From Colwellia piezophila ATCC BAA-637 (GTDB taxonomy: Bacteria; Pseudomonadota; Gammaproteobacteria; Enterobacterales; Alteromonadaceae): a stretch of DNA of 64,000 bases. Positions 30,767 to 39,712 of this stretch are shown piece by piece. Numbering within the stretch: position 1 is the stretch's first letter; every line of letters begins with the position of its first letter. Both the position numbers and the translations under genes were made by a program. The notes beneath the pieces were generated by a model. The model did not search any database and was not told the DNA's origin. It saw only the letters and a program-made list of their open reading frames with translations. The stretch covers positions 101,552-165,551 of the forward strand of contig NZ_KB905160.1 of the NCBI RefSeq assembly GCF_000378625.1. Reading direction: 5' to 3'.

Positions 30767-31874
30767 CGGTAATACTGCTATCAAGCAAGTTGTATTTTTT
30801 TAGATAACCCCTTAATTGATGATACGTTAATTCAAGTGCTTCAGCGGTTTTCTTTTGGTTAAACTGACAATGTGCTAATGCAGACTTAATTAACTCAATT
30901 TCATAGTCTTGCGACAGGGTTTTTAATGACTGTGGAAACTGTTGTGTCACCAGAGTAGAAGACGTCTGTAGGGATTCCTCTTTGGCAGGCATTACCGTTG
31001 AACCTTCTGCAACTAATTTTTCATCAGGTGTACTGTGACTGCTCTGAAGGGAATTTATCCGGTCATTTGTTTTGATTCGTTGACTGGGTCTAAAAGGTGA
31101 CTCAAATGGATCTATGATTAATTCATGCACAGGCAAGTGTGGATTGTTACATCGATAGACACTGCGCTCAACGACATTTTTCAACTCGCGAACATTACCC
31201 GGCCAATGATATTCAAGTAGGCTGCGTTTAGCTTTTTCGGTAAAACCACTAAACAATTCAAATTCAAGCTCACGCGCCATAATTATAGCGAAGTGTTCAG
31301 CTAACATTAAAATGTCATCTAAACGCTCTCTTAATGGTGGCAGGGTAATAACATCAAAGGCTAATCTATCTAATAAGTCAGCTCTAAAATGACCTGATGC
31401 GGCTAGGGTAGGTAAGTCTTCGTTGGTGGCTGCAACCAAACGGACATCGGTATAGATTGTTTTTGAACCACCGACACGTTCAAATTCACCGTATTCAACG
31501 ACACGTAAGAGCTTCTCTTGAATTAAGCCTGAAGTATTGGCAATCTCGTCTAAAAAGAGCGTACCTTTATCGGCACGTTCAAACCGGCCTTCATGTCGTT
31601 TGTTGGCACCGGTGAATGCACCACTGTCGTAACCAAATAGTTCAGTTTCGAGTAGATTTTCATTTAGAGCCGCGCAATTGAGCTTTAAATAGCTTTGATC
31701 CCAGCGCTTTGATAAATAATGCAAACGAGCGGCAACAAGTTCTTTGCCCGTACCACGCTCACCGATGATCAGAACGGATTTTCTTAACGGAGCAATTTGG
31801 GATATTTGCTCGAGAACTTCTAAAAAGCTATTTGATTGACCAAGCAGGTTATCTTGTTGGTTAAAACGCGACAT
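30756..31874 (-). CDS. pspF: Phage shock protein operon activator PspF
   Basis: Sigma-54-dependent enhancer-binding protein that activates psp genes under envelope stress and is normally inhibited by PspA. It lacks a sensory N-terminal domain, as expected. The AAA+ domain covers about residues 8-240, with Walker A GERGTGKE, the sigma-54 contact loop GAFTGA and Walker B GTLFLDEI. A C-terminal Fis-type helix-turn-helix (QKKTAEALELTYHQLRGYL) ends the protein. At 372 residues it is about 40 longer than E. coli PspF because of a polar linker (about 258-325). It leads the sap genes and is divergent from pspA. Confidence 0.94.
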   Translation of the reverse strand: MSRFNQQDNLLGQSNSFLEVLEQISQIAPLRKSVLIIGERGTGKELVAARLHYLSKRWDQSYLKLNCAALNENLLETELFGYDSGAFTGANKRHEGRFERADKGTLFLDEIANTSGLIQEKLLRVVEYGEFERVGGSKTIYTDVRLVAATNEDLPTLAASGHFRADLLDRLAFDVITLPPLRERLDDILMLAEHFAIIMARELEFELFSGFTEKAKRSLLEYHWPGNVRELKNVVERSVYRCNNPHLPVHELIIDPFESPFRPSQRIKTNDRINSLQSSHSTPDEKLVAEGSTVMPAKEESLQTSSTLVTQQFPQSLKTLSQDYEIELIKSALAHCQFNQKKTAEALELTYHQLRGYLKKYNLLDSSITDEF

Positions 31875-32121
31875 ACTAAACTCAAATGTTGGTTTATTTC
31901 ACTAACAAATAGTGTATTTTATTAGTTGGTAGGTTGGAAGACTTTTTTAAATAAATAATAAGTTTATTTAAAACAGTGTGTTATAAGTTATTATAAAGTT
32001 GGCGTAAATAATGAATATGTTAAAACGTAGTTAAAGTAAAAATAAACGCTAAGTTAGTGCTTAGTTCATGTAAAAGTAATTATAAATTGGCATTGTTTAG
32101 CCATTAGTTGAGGAAGATGTT

Positions 32122-32787
32122 ATGGGTATTTTTTCAAGGTTCACCGATATTATAAATTCGAATATTAACAATTTATTAGACAAAGCCGAAGATCCAGCAA
32201 AAATGGTGCGTTTAATCATTCAAGAGATGGAAGATACCTTAGTTGAAGTACGCTCTAGTTCTGCAAAAACACTTGCAGATAAAAAAGAATTAACCCGCCA
32301 AGTAAGCCGCCTTGAAAAGGATGCGCTAATATGGCAAGAAAAAGCAGAGTTGGCGTTAAGTAAAGATCGAGAAGATTTGGCACGTGCCGCCTTAATGGAA
32401 AAGAAAAAAAGCAGCGAAAGTGCCGCGGCTTTACTAGCCGAGTTAACCCACACTGATGGCCATATCAGCAAGTTGCAAGATGAAATTTCACAATTACAAG
32501 ATAAGCTCTCCGATGCTAAATCGCGTCAAAAAGCGATTCTTATTCGTGAAAAATCAGCTAGCTCTCGTCTGAAAGTAAAAGAAAACATCCATAGTAACCG
32601 AGTAAACGACGCGTTAAACCGCTTTGATCACTATGAACGTAAAATTGATGACATCGAAGCCGAAATTGAATCTTATGACTTAGGTGGTAAATCTTTAGCT
32701 GATGAGATTGCCGAACTTGAGAGTGATGAAAAGGTTGATGATGAATTAGCGAAATTAAAAGCTAAGATGAAACGTAATAAAAAATAG
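32122..32787 (+). CDS. pspA: Phage shock protein A
   Basis: A 221-residue coiled-coil protein of the PspA/IM30/ESCRT-III family. It binds stressed inner membrane and also inhibits PspF. It opens MGIFSRFTDIINSNINNLLDKAEDP, the amphipathic N-terminal helix, followed by PAKMVRLIIQEMEDTLVEVR. Long heptad-rich helices run to the end. A ttgaggaag ribosome site precedes the ATG. It lies 247 bases from the divergent pspF start and heads pspA-pspB-pspC. Confidence 0.96.
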   Translation: MGIFSRFTDIINSNINNLLDKAEDPAKMVRLIIQEMEDTLVEVRSSSAKTLADKKELTRQVSRLEKDALIWQEKAELALSKDREDLARAALMEKKKSSESAAALLAELTHTDGHISKLQDEISQLQDKLSDAKSRQKAILIREKSASSRLKVKENIHSNRVNDALNRFDHYERKIDDIEAEIESYDLGGKSLADEIAELESDEKVDDELAKLKAKMKRNKK

Positions 32788-32861
32788 CCAAAATCACAGA
32801 ATAAACATCTAATAAGAACGTAAAAAAAACTATCGATAGAATAGGATAAAGGAGAAGTATT

Positions 32862-33089
32862 GTGGAAGAGATTATCATGGCACCCGTCATTATATTTATG
32901 ATCATTGTCGCGCCTATATGGTTGGTGTTGCATTACCGCAGTAAAAAGCAGGTTAGCCAGGGGTTAAGCCAAGAAGAGTATATGCAATTATCAGAATTGT
33001 CTGAAGTTGCTGATACCATGGCTGATAGAATACAAACTCTTGAAGCGATATTAGACGCGGAGACCCCGAGCTGGAGAGCCAAATTATGA
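32862..33089 (+). CDS. pspB: Phage shock protein B
   Basis: A 75-residue inner-membrane protein that with PspC senses envelope stress and recruits PspA. One N-terminal membrane segment (about residues 4-24, MAPVIIFMIIVAPIWLVLHY) is followed by a coiled-coil tail ending in a DAETPSWRAKL motif typical of PspB. The start is GTG at 32862 with aaggag 8 bases upstream. The stop overlaps the pspC start (ATGA). Confidence 0.93.
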   Translation: MEEIIMAPVIIFMIIVAPIWLVLHYRSKKQVSQGLSQEEYMQLSELSEVADTMADRIQTLEAILDAETPSWRAKL

Positions 33090-33526
33090 ACCGAAAAAGA
33101 GGTGAATTGTATCGTAATACCAATCGGGGGAAAATCGCCGGGGTTTGTGCTGGTATAGCAGACTACTTTGGTTGGGAAACGTGGTTAGTTAGAATTTTAG
33201 TGGTATCTGGGGTGTTGTTTGGTATGCCTTTTCTTATCTTAGGCTATATTGCCGGTTGGTTTATTCTTGATAAGTCGCCAGAGCAAGCAATCGAACCCGG
33301 TGGACGTCATAGCCGCTATGCTAAAGGTCATTCACAGCAATATAATGATGTGAGTAATGAGTCAATCAAGGTGAAATCGCGAATATGGCAAGCAGGTGAG
33401 CCGCCAAAACAAGCCCTGCATGATATCGGCCGTAAATTTCGTTCTCTGGAAAGGAAAGTACAAGCGATGGAACAATATGTCACGTCGGCTGAATTTACCG
33501 TTTCAAGAGAAATTAATAAGCTGTAA
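33086..33526 (+). CDS. pspC: Phage shock protein C
   Basis: A 146-residue inner-membrane sensor protein. The PspC domain is at residues 5-70, with YRNTNRGKIAGVCAGIADYFG and a long hydrophobic region (about 35-62). A cytoplasmic or periplasmic C-terminal tail with a helix-rich end (IGRKFRSLERKVQAMEQYV) follows. Its start overlaps pspB by four bases. A terminator follows, so ycjX is probably a separate unit. Confidence 0.93.
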   Translation: MNRKRGELYRNTNRGKIAGVCAGIADYFGWETWLVRILVVSGVLFGMPFLILGYIAGWFILDKSPEQAIEPGGRHSRYAKGHSQQYNDVSNESIKVKSRIWQAGEPPKQALHDIGRKFRSLERKVQAMEQYVTSAEFTVSREINKL

Positions 33527-33538
33527 TAGCCTCACCTT

Positions 33539-33571
33539 AAAAGCTGCCGTTGGTAGCTTTTTTATTTTACT
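33539..33571 (+). terminator. Terminator of pspABC
   Basis: AAAAGCTGCC (33539-33548) pairs with GGTAGCTTTT (33552-33561), including one G-T pair, around a 3-base loop. Further T's follow. Confidence 0.88.
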
Positions 33572-33719
33572 CACTCACTATGTTCTCCCCTGATTCGCTC
33601 ATTTTTCTGAGGAAGGTAATCAATAAGGTGTAATGTTATAGAAAAGACCTTATTATCAACTTATTCATCAAATATATTATCATTAAATCTACTATTAATT
33701 TAAAAGTTATCAATTCGTT

Positions 33720-35252
33720 ATGGCATTAATAAGCAAGTCGTTAATAAAAAAATATGGCCTAGATAAGCTAAAAAATAAGCTGAAAGATAAGGGCAAGGAA
33801 CTTCTACGTCACACACTCGACCAACAGGTAACGTTAGCGGTGACCGGGTTAAGTCGTAGCGGTAAGACTGCGTTTATTACTTCATTGGTGAATCAACTAA
33901 TCAATGAAGGTAGTGGCACTAAATTGAGTTTTTTTGATCCCGTCCATAATGGTAATTTTATTGCCGCTAAACGAGTGCCGCAAAAACATTTTCATGTGCC
34001 CCGATTTGATTATGACTCGGCAATGTCTGCCTTAACATCTGAGCCTGCTAACTGGCCAAAACCAACACATGGCATCAGTGAACTACGCTTGGCTATTCGT
34101 TATCAACCTAAAAACTCAATACTTAAATATGCCACTGACATGGCAACGTTGACTTTAGATATTACCGACTACCCTGGTGAGTGGTTACTCGACTTACCTA
34201 TGCTTAAGCAAACTTATCAAGAGTGGTCAAAGCAAACCCATGAATTGATGAAAAAGGCCCCAAGAGCTGAGTACAGTAAAAGTTTTTTGGCTAAACTGGC
34301 AAAAATTGACCCTTTTTCGACGGCGAGTGAAGAGTTATTAGCCCAGCTAGCCCAGGAATATAGCGCACTGTTACATACTTTTCGTCATACGTTGGGTTTA
34401 TCTGTGATCCAGCCAGGGCGTTTTATATTACCCGGTGATTTAGCCGGAGCACCAATCTTAGAGTTTTTCCCCTTTCCTGCGTTAGAAGAACTTGACGGCA
34501 ATGATTATCAAAATGCCCCTGATGATAGCTTTATTGGCATGTTGCGTTCACGTTACCTTGAATATAAAGAGCAGGTGGTGCGCAAGTTCTATCAAGAACA
34601 CTTTCTGCGTTTTGACCGACAAATAGTATTAGCTGATTGTTTAACGCCCTTGAATAAAGGTAAAGAAAGTTTTGCCGATTTAGAGTTGGCGATGTCGATG
34701 ATCTTGCAAAGTTACAGTTACGGAAAGTCGGGGCTGTTTTCTCGTTTATTCTCACCTAAGATAGACAAGTTACTTTTTGCCGCGACAAAAGCTGATCATG
34801 TCACCCCTGAGCAACATGGCCCTATGGTGGCGTTATTGAATCAGTTAATTCATCAAAATAAGCATCAGTTAAACTTTGAGGCCGTTAAGGTTAAAACGTT
34901 AGCCATTGCATCCGTTAAAGCAACTAACTCAGGACTAAGTAAACATAAGGGCAAAGATATTCCTGTGATACAGGGGCGAAGTTTAGCTAAAGCAAGTGCC
35001 GTTAATTCAAACTCTGCTAATTCAAATATATCTCATTCAGACGTTGATGAATCAACAGAAATCTTCGGTCATAAAATAACCGTTTTTCCCGGCGCGGTAC
35101 CCAGTCAGTTGCCAAAGGATGATTACTGGCAATCGAGTTCCTTTAATTTTATTGATTTCGCGCCGTTAAGTGGCCTTAACAAGCACCAATGCTTGCCTCA
35201 TGTACGTATGGATCAAGTATTACAGTTTTTAATTGCAGATAAAATGATATGA
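33720..35252 (+). CDS. ycjX: YcjX-like P-loop NTPase (DUF463)
   Basis: A 510-residue protein of the YcjX family of GTPase-like NTPases, whose genes are co-regulated with psp in enterobacteria; the exact role is unknown. The P-loop GLSRSGKTAFITSLVNQL is at about residues 43-60. The conserved DITDYPGEWLLDLPML follows at about 145 and ATKADHV, a G4-like motif, at about 355. A low-complexity Ser/Asn stretch near residue 425 looks like a local insert. It overlaps ycjF by the ATGA at 35249-35252. The start ATG at 33720 has only a weak ribosome site. Confidence 0.9.
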   Translation: MALISKSLIKKYGLDKLKNKLKDKGKELLRHTLDQQVTLAVTGLSRSGKTAFITSLVNQLINEGSGTKLSFFDPVHNGNFIAAKRVPQKHFHVPRFDYDSAMSALTSEPANWPKPTHGISELRLAIRYQPKNSILKYATDMATLTLDITDYPGEWLLDLPMLKQTYQEWSKQTHELMKKAPRAEYSKSFLAKLAKIDPFSTASEELLAQLAQEYSALLHTFRHTLGLSVIQPGRFILPGDLAGAPILEFFPFPALEELDGNDYQNAPDDSFIGMLRSRYLEYKEQVVRKFYQEHFLRFDRQIVLADCLTPLNKGKESFADLELAMSMILQSYSYGKSGLFSRLFSPKIDKLLFAATKADHVTPEQHGPMVALLNQLIHQNKHQLNFEAVKVKTLAIASVKATNSGLSKHKGKDIPVIQGRSLAKASAVNSNSANSNISHSDVDESTEIFGHKITVFPGAVPSQLPKDDYWQSSSFNFIDFAPLSGLNKHQCLPHVRMDQVLQFLIADKMI

Positions 35253-36385
35253 CTAATAACAAAGATAAAGCCAATGAAGACTTACAGCAACAACAAATAC
35301 TTTTTAGCGAAAGTGATACCGTCGTTGTATCGAGTAATAGTCAATATAAAGATAAAATCGCAGGTAACAGTGTTACCGAACAAGTTGTCTTTACTAATGA
35401 GGACTACTTGCCTTTGGTGCTTGATGAGCATCAGGCAGATGAACTAGACCAAACAGAGCTAAGTGCTGATGACATTTTATCGGGCGTTGACAAAATACAG
35501 CGTGGTAAGCGTTCGTGGTTATGGCGTACTATCCTGGTATTATTTGTCACCTTACTCACCATAGAAATGGTTGGTTTTTTTATTAGTGGTTTTGAACAGT
35601 CACCAATAATTACTAGTCTTTATGGGATATTATTCGCTTCATTAACTTTGGTTGCGGGTAATGCTCTGTGGCATGAACTTATCGGGCTTAAGCAGTTTAA
35701 GCGTCGCCAGAAAATGAAAAAACAAGCAACTGAGTTATTATTAATTGAAAGCGAACAATTAACCGAGTCTACCAACCAACGCGGTAAAGACTTTTGTGAA
35801 AATATTAGCGAAAGTTTGCCCTGTGATTTAGTGTTTGATTGCCCTAAAGAGCAGCAGGTTTGGCATGACGCCTTAGCTTCAGATCATAGCTCGAGAGAAT
35901 TAGTACAGTTATATTCTCGCGTGGTATTAACTAAAGTCGACGAGAAAGCGCTAAATGAAGTCGCTAAATTTTCAACCGAAGCGGTGGTGCTAATCGCTTT
36001 AAGTCCGGTTGCCCTTATCGATATGTTGATTATGTTGTCGCGTAACTTACGTATGATTAATAAAATAGCTGGGCTTTATGGCTTAAAGTTGGGCTATTGG
36101 AGTCGTATAAAGTTGATCAAGCAGGTATTTATTAATTTGGCTTATGCTGGCGCCAGTGAGTTAGTCGCTGATTTGGGGAGTGATATGCTCGGCGCAGAAC
36201 TCATGGGTAAACTCTCTGCTCGATTCGCCCAAGGACTAGGTGCTGGTATGCTTACCGCTCGACTCGGTGCCAAAACAATGGAGTTGTGTCGTCCTATTCC
36301 ATTTGAGAAGAAACCTAAGTTAAGCCATGTCCGTAAAAAAATTGCCCAGCAAATTAAAGTGCTACTCAGTCCTAAAAAGTCATGA
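35249..36385 (+). CDS. ycjF: YcjF family inner-membrane protein (TIGR01620-type)
   Basis: A 378-residue membrane protein of the YcjF family. A polar N-terminal region of about 90 residues is followed by two membrane helices (about residues 95-118 and 127-147). A conserved C-terminal DUF697-like region has VVLIALSPVALIDMLIMLSRN. It is translationally coupled to ycjX, the invariant partner. Function is unknown; co-occurrence with psp genes suggests an envelope-stress role. The E. coli order ycjX-ycjF-tyrR is recalled here, with phhAB inserted before tyrR. Confidence 0.9.
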   Translation: MTNNKDKANEDLQQQQILFSESDTVVVSSNSQYKDKIAGNSVTEQVVFTNEDYLPLVLDEHQADELDQTELSADDILSGVDKIQRGKRSWLWRTILVLFVTLLTIEMVGFFISGFEQSPIITSLYGILFASLTLVAGNALWHELIGLKQFKRRQKMKKQATELLLIESEQLTESTNQRGKDFCENISESLPCDLVFDCPKEQQVWHDALASDHSSRELVQLYSRVVLTKVDEKALNEVAKFSTEAVVLIALSPVALIDMLIMLSRNLRMINKIAGLYGLKLGYWSRIKLIKQVFINLAYAGASELVADLGSDMLGAELMGKLSARFAQGLGAGMLTARLGAKTMELCRPIPFEKKPKLSHVRKKIAQQIKVLLSPKKS

Positions 36386-36415
36386 GAGTGGGGGAAACCC
36401 CACTGTAATTTATGA

Positions 36416-36433
36416 TGTAACCTTTCTTGTACA
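36416..36433 (+). promoter_or_regulatory. Candidate TyrR box upstream of phhA
   Basis: TGTAAC-N6-TGTACA matches the TyrR operator TGTAAA-N6-TTTACA at 10 of 12 positions. It lies about 170 bases before phhA. Confidence 0.55.
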
Positions 36434-36522
36434 GTAAATGCTATTGTTTGTTATTTGACCGTTTGTTGCGGCTTTATTTTATCTACCCAGATGTCTTAAG
36501 ATGAATACAGCAACATTACATC

Positions 36523-36548
36523 TTTAACGCTAAAGTTTTAGCGTTAAA
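36523..36548. promoter_or_regulatory. Hairpin in the phhA leader
   Basis: TTTAACGCTAAA is followed by its inverted copy TTTAGCGTTAAA after a short loop, then by a second partial copy (attttagcgtaaaa). It could be a terminator for ycjF or a leader structure. Confidence 0.45.
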
Positions 36549-36603
36549 ATTTTAGCGTAAAAAACTACAATAATAATAATCGCATTGCAGAAAGGTTAGT
36601 AAG

Positions 36604-37407
36604 ATGGACAAAATAACTAAATATACTTCTAAAGCTCCTGATGAACAGGGTTATATCCAATGGACAGCAGAAGAAAATACTATTTGGCAAGAGCTGTTTG
36701 CTCGCCAAATAGCCTGTATTAAGGATAAAGCTTGTGATGAATATCACGAAGGTCTAGCAAAATTAAACTTAAGTCAAGATCGCATTCCTCAACTTGGTGA
36801 TGTAAGTAAGGTGCTAAAAGCAACTACGGGTTGGCAATGCTATCCTGTGCCTGCCTTAATTGGTTTTGGTGAGTTTTTTAGACTACTATCGGAAAAGAAA
36901 TTTCCAGTAGCAACTTTTATACGTAGTCGTGAAGAAATGGACTATTTACAAGAACCGGATATTTTTCATGAAATCTTCGGTCATTGCCCGCTACTAACAA
37001 ACCCATCTTTTGCCAACTACACCGAAGCTTTTGGAAAAATGGGCTTAAACGCGAGTAAAGAGCAGCGGGTATTTTTAGCTCGCTTATATTGGTTTACCAT
37101 TGAATTTGGCTTACTTGATACCCCGAAAGGTCTACGTATTTACGGTGGTGGTGTACTGTCTTCTCCAGGAGAAACAGACTACGCCATGAACAGTACCGAA
37201 GTGGAACGTCAGCCTTTTAATGTTCTAGATGTTTTAAGAACGCCTTATCGCATAGATATAATGCAGCCTATATATTACATGCTAACCAAGGTATCTGATT
37301 TAGATGATATTAGAAAATATGAAGTTGAGGATATCATGGCGCTGGTTGCCGAAGCACAAAGTCTAGGTTTACATGAAGCAAAATTTCCAGCGAAAGAAGC
37401 CAGTTAG
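36604..37407 (+). CDS. phhA: Phenylalanine 4-monooxygenase
   Basis: Hydroxylates phenylalanine to tyrosine using tetrahydropterin, O2 and non-haem iron. The 267-residue single-domain bacterial form has the 2-His-1-Glu iron ligands: H122 and H127 in FHEIFGH and E167 in WFTIEFGL. It also has GFGEFFRLL and YGGGVLSSPGE. An agaaagg ribosome site precedes the ATG. It is followed after 54 bases by phhB, which recycles its cofactor, and then by tyrR. A candidate TyrR box lies upstream. Confidence 0.96.
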   Translation: MDKITKYTSKAPDEQGYIQWTAEENTIWQELFARQIACIKDKACDEYHEGLAKLNLSQDRIPQLGDVSKVLKATTGWQCYPVPALIGFGEFFRLLSEKKFPVATFIRSREEMDYLQEPDIFHEIFGHCPLLTNPSFANYTEAFGKMGLNASKEQRVFLARLYWFTIEFGLLDTPKGLRIYGGGVLSSPGETDYAMNSTEVERQPFNVLDVLRTPYRIDIMQPIYYMLTKVSDLDDIRKYEVEDIMALVAEAQSLGLHEAKFPAKEAS

Positions 37408-37461
37408 TGCTTCGGGAAATAAGTCAGACGAATAATTTAAAATATAAACTAAGGATAAATA

Positions 37462-37815
37462 ATGACTACAACACCAAGTAACCCATTAGCGAACCAAGTG
37501 TGTGAAGCTTGCCATGCCGATGCGCCAAAAGTAAGCGATGAAGAGCTTAAAGAGTTGATGGCGCTAATTCCTGATTGGGTGCCACAAGTTCGTGATAATG
37601 TCATGATGCTCGAACGTGAATACAAGTTTAAAAACTATAAGTTAGCTTGGGCTTTTGCTAATAAAGTCTCTGAATTAGCGGAAAGTGAGTTTCATCACCC
37701 GTCTATATTACTTGAGTGGGGGAAAGTGACAGTGACTTGGTGGACCCACTCAATCGGTGGTTTACACAAAAACGACTTTATTTGTGCCGCAAAATCAGAC
37801 AAATTAACCGATTAA
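37462..37815 (+). CDS. phhB: Pterin-4a-carbinolamine dehydratase
   Basis: Dehydrates the 4a-hydroxy-tetrahydropterin produced by PhhA, so the cofactor can be reduced again. The 117-residue protein has the family active-site signature [20 protein letters not shown], with the two adjacent His, and the later [10 protein letters not shown]. An aaggataa ribosome site precedes the ATG at 37462. It is probably cotranscribed with phhA. Confidence 0.95.
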   Translation: MTTTPSNPLANQVCEACHADAPKVSDEELKELMALIPDWVPQVRDNVMMLEREYKFKNYKLAWAFANKVSELAESEFHHPSILLEWGKVTVTWWTHSIGGLHKNDFICAAKSDKLTD

Positions 37816-37890
37816 CTTTCACGTTTGAATAAGCCGAAGAAAACATTTATAGGGTCACAATATAACTTGATAAATGTTGTGCTTTATTAT

Positions 37891-37908
37891 CGTAAAAATT
37901 AGTTTACA
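37891..37908 (+). promoter_or_regulatory. Strong TyrR box upstream of tyrR
   Basis: CGTAAA-AATTAG-TTTACA matches the TyrR operator TGTAAA-N6-TTTACA at 11 of 12 positions. It lies 77 bases before tyrR, which suggests autoregulation. Confidence 0.7.
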
Positions 37909-37984
37909 ATAGCCCTTCATCAATCTCTAAAATTAGTTTTAGAGTTCAATTATAGAATTATATTCTTGATTAAGGGCTAGTTAA

Positions 37985-39535
37985 ATGCGTTTGGAAATTA
38001 CTTGTCATGACCGTGTTGGTATGGGGCAGAAAGTTTTAGGTATTTTTGTTGAACATGGCATCAATGTACGTGGTATTGAGCTAATGCAGCCAGGGCGTAT
38101 TTTTATTAATATCCCTGATTTAGATTTTTCAGATTTACAAACCTTTATGCCGCAATTAAGGTTAACTGAAGGTGTCGGTGATGTTAAAACGGCTCCTTAC
38201 ATGCCGTCCGAGCGAGAAAGAAACGAACTTGCTACTTTAATTAAAACTTTTCCAGATCCTTTTATATCAATAGATAGAAAAGGCAATGTTCGCATTGTTA
38301 ACACTATTGCGTCGAATATTATCGGCGATGATGAGTCGACTCTCATTGGTCAACATATTAGTTTGTGGTTGAAAGGTTTTAACTTTAATCGTTGGTTAGA
38401 TGCTAATGATGTGCTAGCACAAACCCGACGTTTAAAATTCCAAGGTGAAGACTTCGTCGCTGATATTATGCCCATCCATGTTTCTGGTGAAGACGAAAGT
38501 AAAGTGCTTGCCGGTGCGGTATTAATTTTAAAGTCAGAAGCTCGCTTAGGCCAGCAAATGAATGCCTTTAAACAGCCCAATGAAAATACTTTCTCAGGTA
38601 TACAGGCAACTTCAAGTGCTATGAGAAAAGTGATCCGTGAAGCTAAACGTATGTCATCACTTGACTCCTCTATTTTAATTCTGGGTGAAACCGGAACAGG
38701 AAAAGAGCTACTTGCGCGAGCTTGTCATAGTGCTAGTGAACGTGCAGAGCATCCTTTTATGACCTTAAATTGTGCTGCCCTACCTGATGATGTGGCTGAA
38801 TCAGAATTATTTGGTTCTGGCGAAAAAGAACAAGAGCGAAGTAAACGTGGCCTCTTTGAATTAGCTGATGGGGGCACTGTCTTTTTAGATGAAATCGGTG
38901 AAATGTCGCCTAAATTACAAAGTAAATTATTACGTGTCATTCAGCATGGTAGCTTTAGGCGTGTTGACTCTGAACAAGAAGTCACGGTAAATGTTCGTAT
39001 TATTAGTTCTACCAACAAAGACTTGCTTAACCTAGTGTCATTGGGGTCGTTTAGAGAAGATCTGTATTATCGATTAAATGTCTTTGGCCTGACACTCCCC
39101 GCCTTGAGAGAGCGCCGCAGTGATATTTTACCGTTGGCAGAATTCTTTATTGTTAGTTCAGTCCAGCAGATTGGTCGTAGCCACGTTAAAATAAGTGATG
39201 ACTGTCGTGATTTTATCGAACACTATCCTTGGCCAGGCAATATTCGTCAATTAGAGAATGTGCTAACCCGTGCGGTCTCATTACTTGAAGGTGATGAAAT
39301 AGAGACCAGTCATCTACAATTACCTGCTTATACTCGGGAACATGGTTATTTAGAGCAGGAGTTCGAGGGAACATTAGATGCGGCAGTGAAAAAATTTGAA
39401 GCCGACTTATTACGTAAACTATATCCTGCATATCCAAGTACTAGACAATTAGCTAAAAAGCTTGGCCTAAGCCATACGGCAATTGCCAATAAGTTACGTG
39501 AATATGATATTAATAAAAAAACGGTGAAAATATAA
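37985..39535 (+). CDS. tyrR: Transcriptional regulator TyrR/PhhR
   Basis: Aromatic amino acid-responsive regulator. The 516-residue protein has an N-terminal ACT domain (1-70), a PAS domain (about 80-190) and an AAA+ domain (about 205-430) with Walker A GETGTGKELLA and Walker B GTVFLDEIGEM. The C-terminal HTH is RQLAKKLGLSHTAIANKLRE, as in TyrR. The sigma-54 contact loop GAFTGA is absent (ELFGSGEKEQERSKRG instead), so it should work with sigma-70 RNA polymerase like E. coli TyrR. It sits between phhAB and the fumarylacetoacetase gene, which fits a PhhR-like role in activating phenylalanine and tyrosine catabolism. Confidence 0.95.
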   Translation: MRLEITCHDRVGMGQKVLGIFVEHGINVRGIELMQPGRIFINIPDLDFSDLQTFMPQLRLTEGVGDVKTAPYMPSERERNELATLIKTFPDPFISIDRKGNVRIVNTIASNIIGDDESTLIGQHISLWLKGFNFNRWLDANDVLAQTRRLKFQGEDFVADIMPIHVSGEDESKVLAGAVLILKSEARLGQQMNAFKQPNENTFSGIQATSSAMRKVIREAKRMSSLDSSILILGETGTGKELLARACHSASERAEHPFMTLNCAALPDDVAESELFGSGEKEQERSKRGLFELADGGTVFLDEIGEMSPKLQSKLLRVIQHGSFRRVDSEQEVTVNVRIISSTNKDLLNLVSLGSFREDLYYRLNVFGLTLPALRERRSDILPLAEFFIVSSVQQIGRSHVKISDDCRDFIEHYPWPGNIRQLENVLTRAVSLLEGDEIETSHLQLPAYTREHGYLEQEFEGTLDAAVKKFEADLLRKLYPAYPSTRQLAKKLGLSHTAIANKLREYDINKKTVKI

Positions 39536-39712
39536 TTTAATCAGTGAGTTTTGACTGCTAACGACAGTGTAATAGTAACCGTAAAGAAATTATTCCGTAC
39601 TGTTTCAGCTAAGCTGGCGCTATTGCTTGGTTGTCAGCGAAAAAATTCGTACCATACTTTCATCTTCTTAAAGTATCGATAAATATACCCGTTTTAATTA
39701 AAAGGTTTAACA

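Noticed and set aside
32087..32101. TTGGCATTGTTTAGC as a sigma-54 promoter of pspA
   Set aside because: GG to GC spacing is 9 instead of the strict 10, and it would start transcription only about 10 bases before the ATG.
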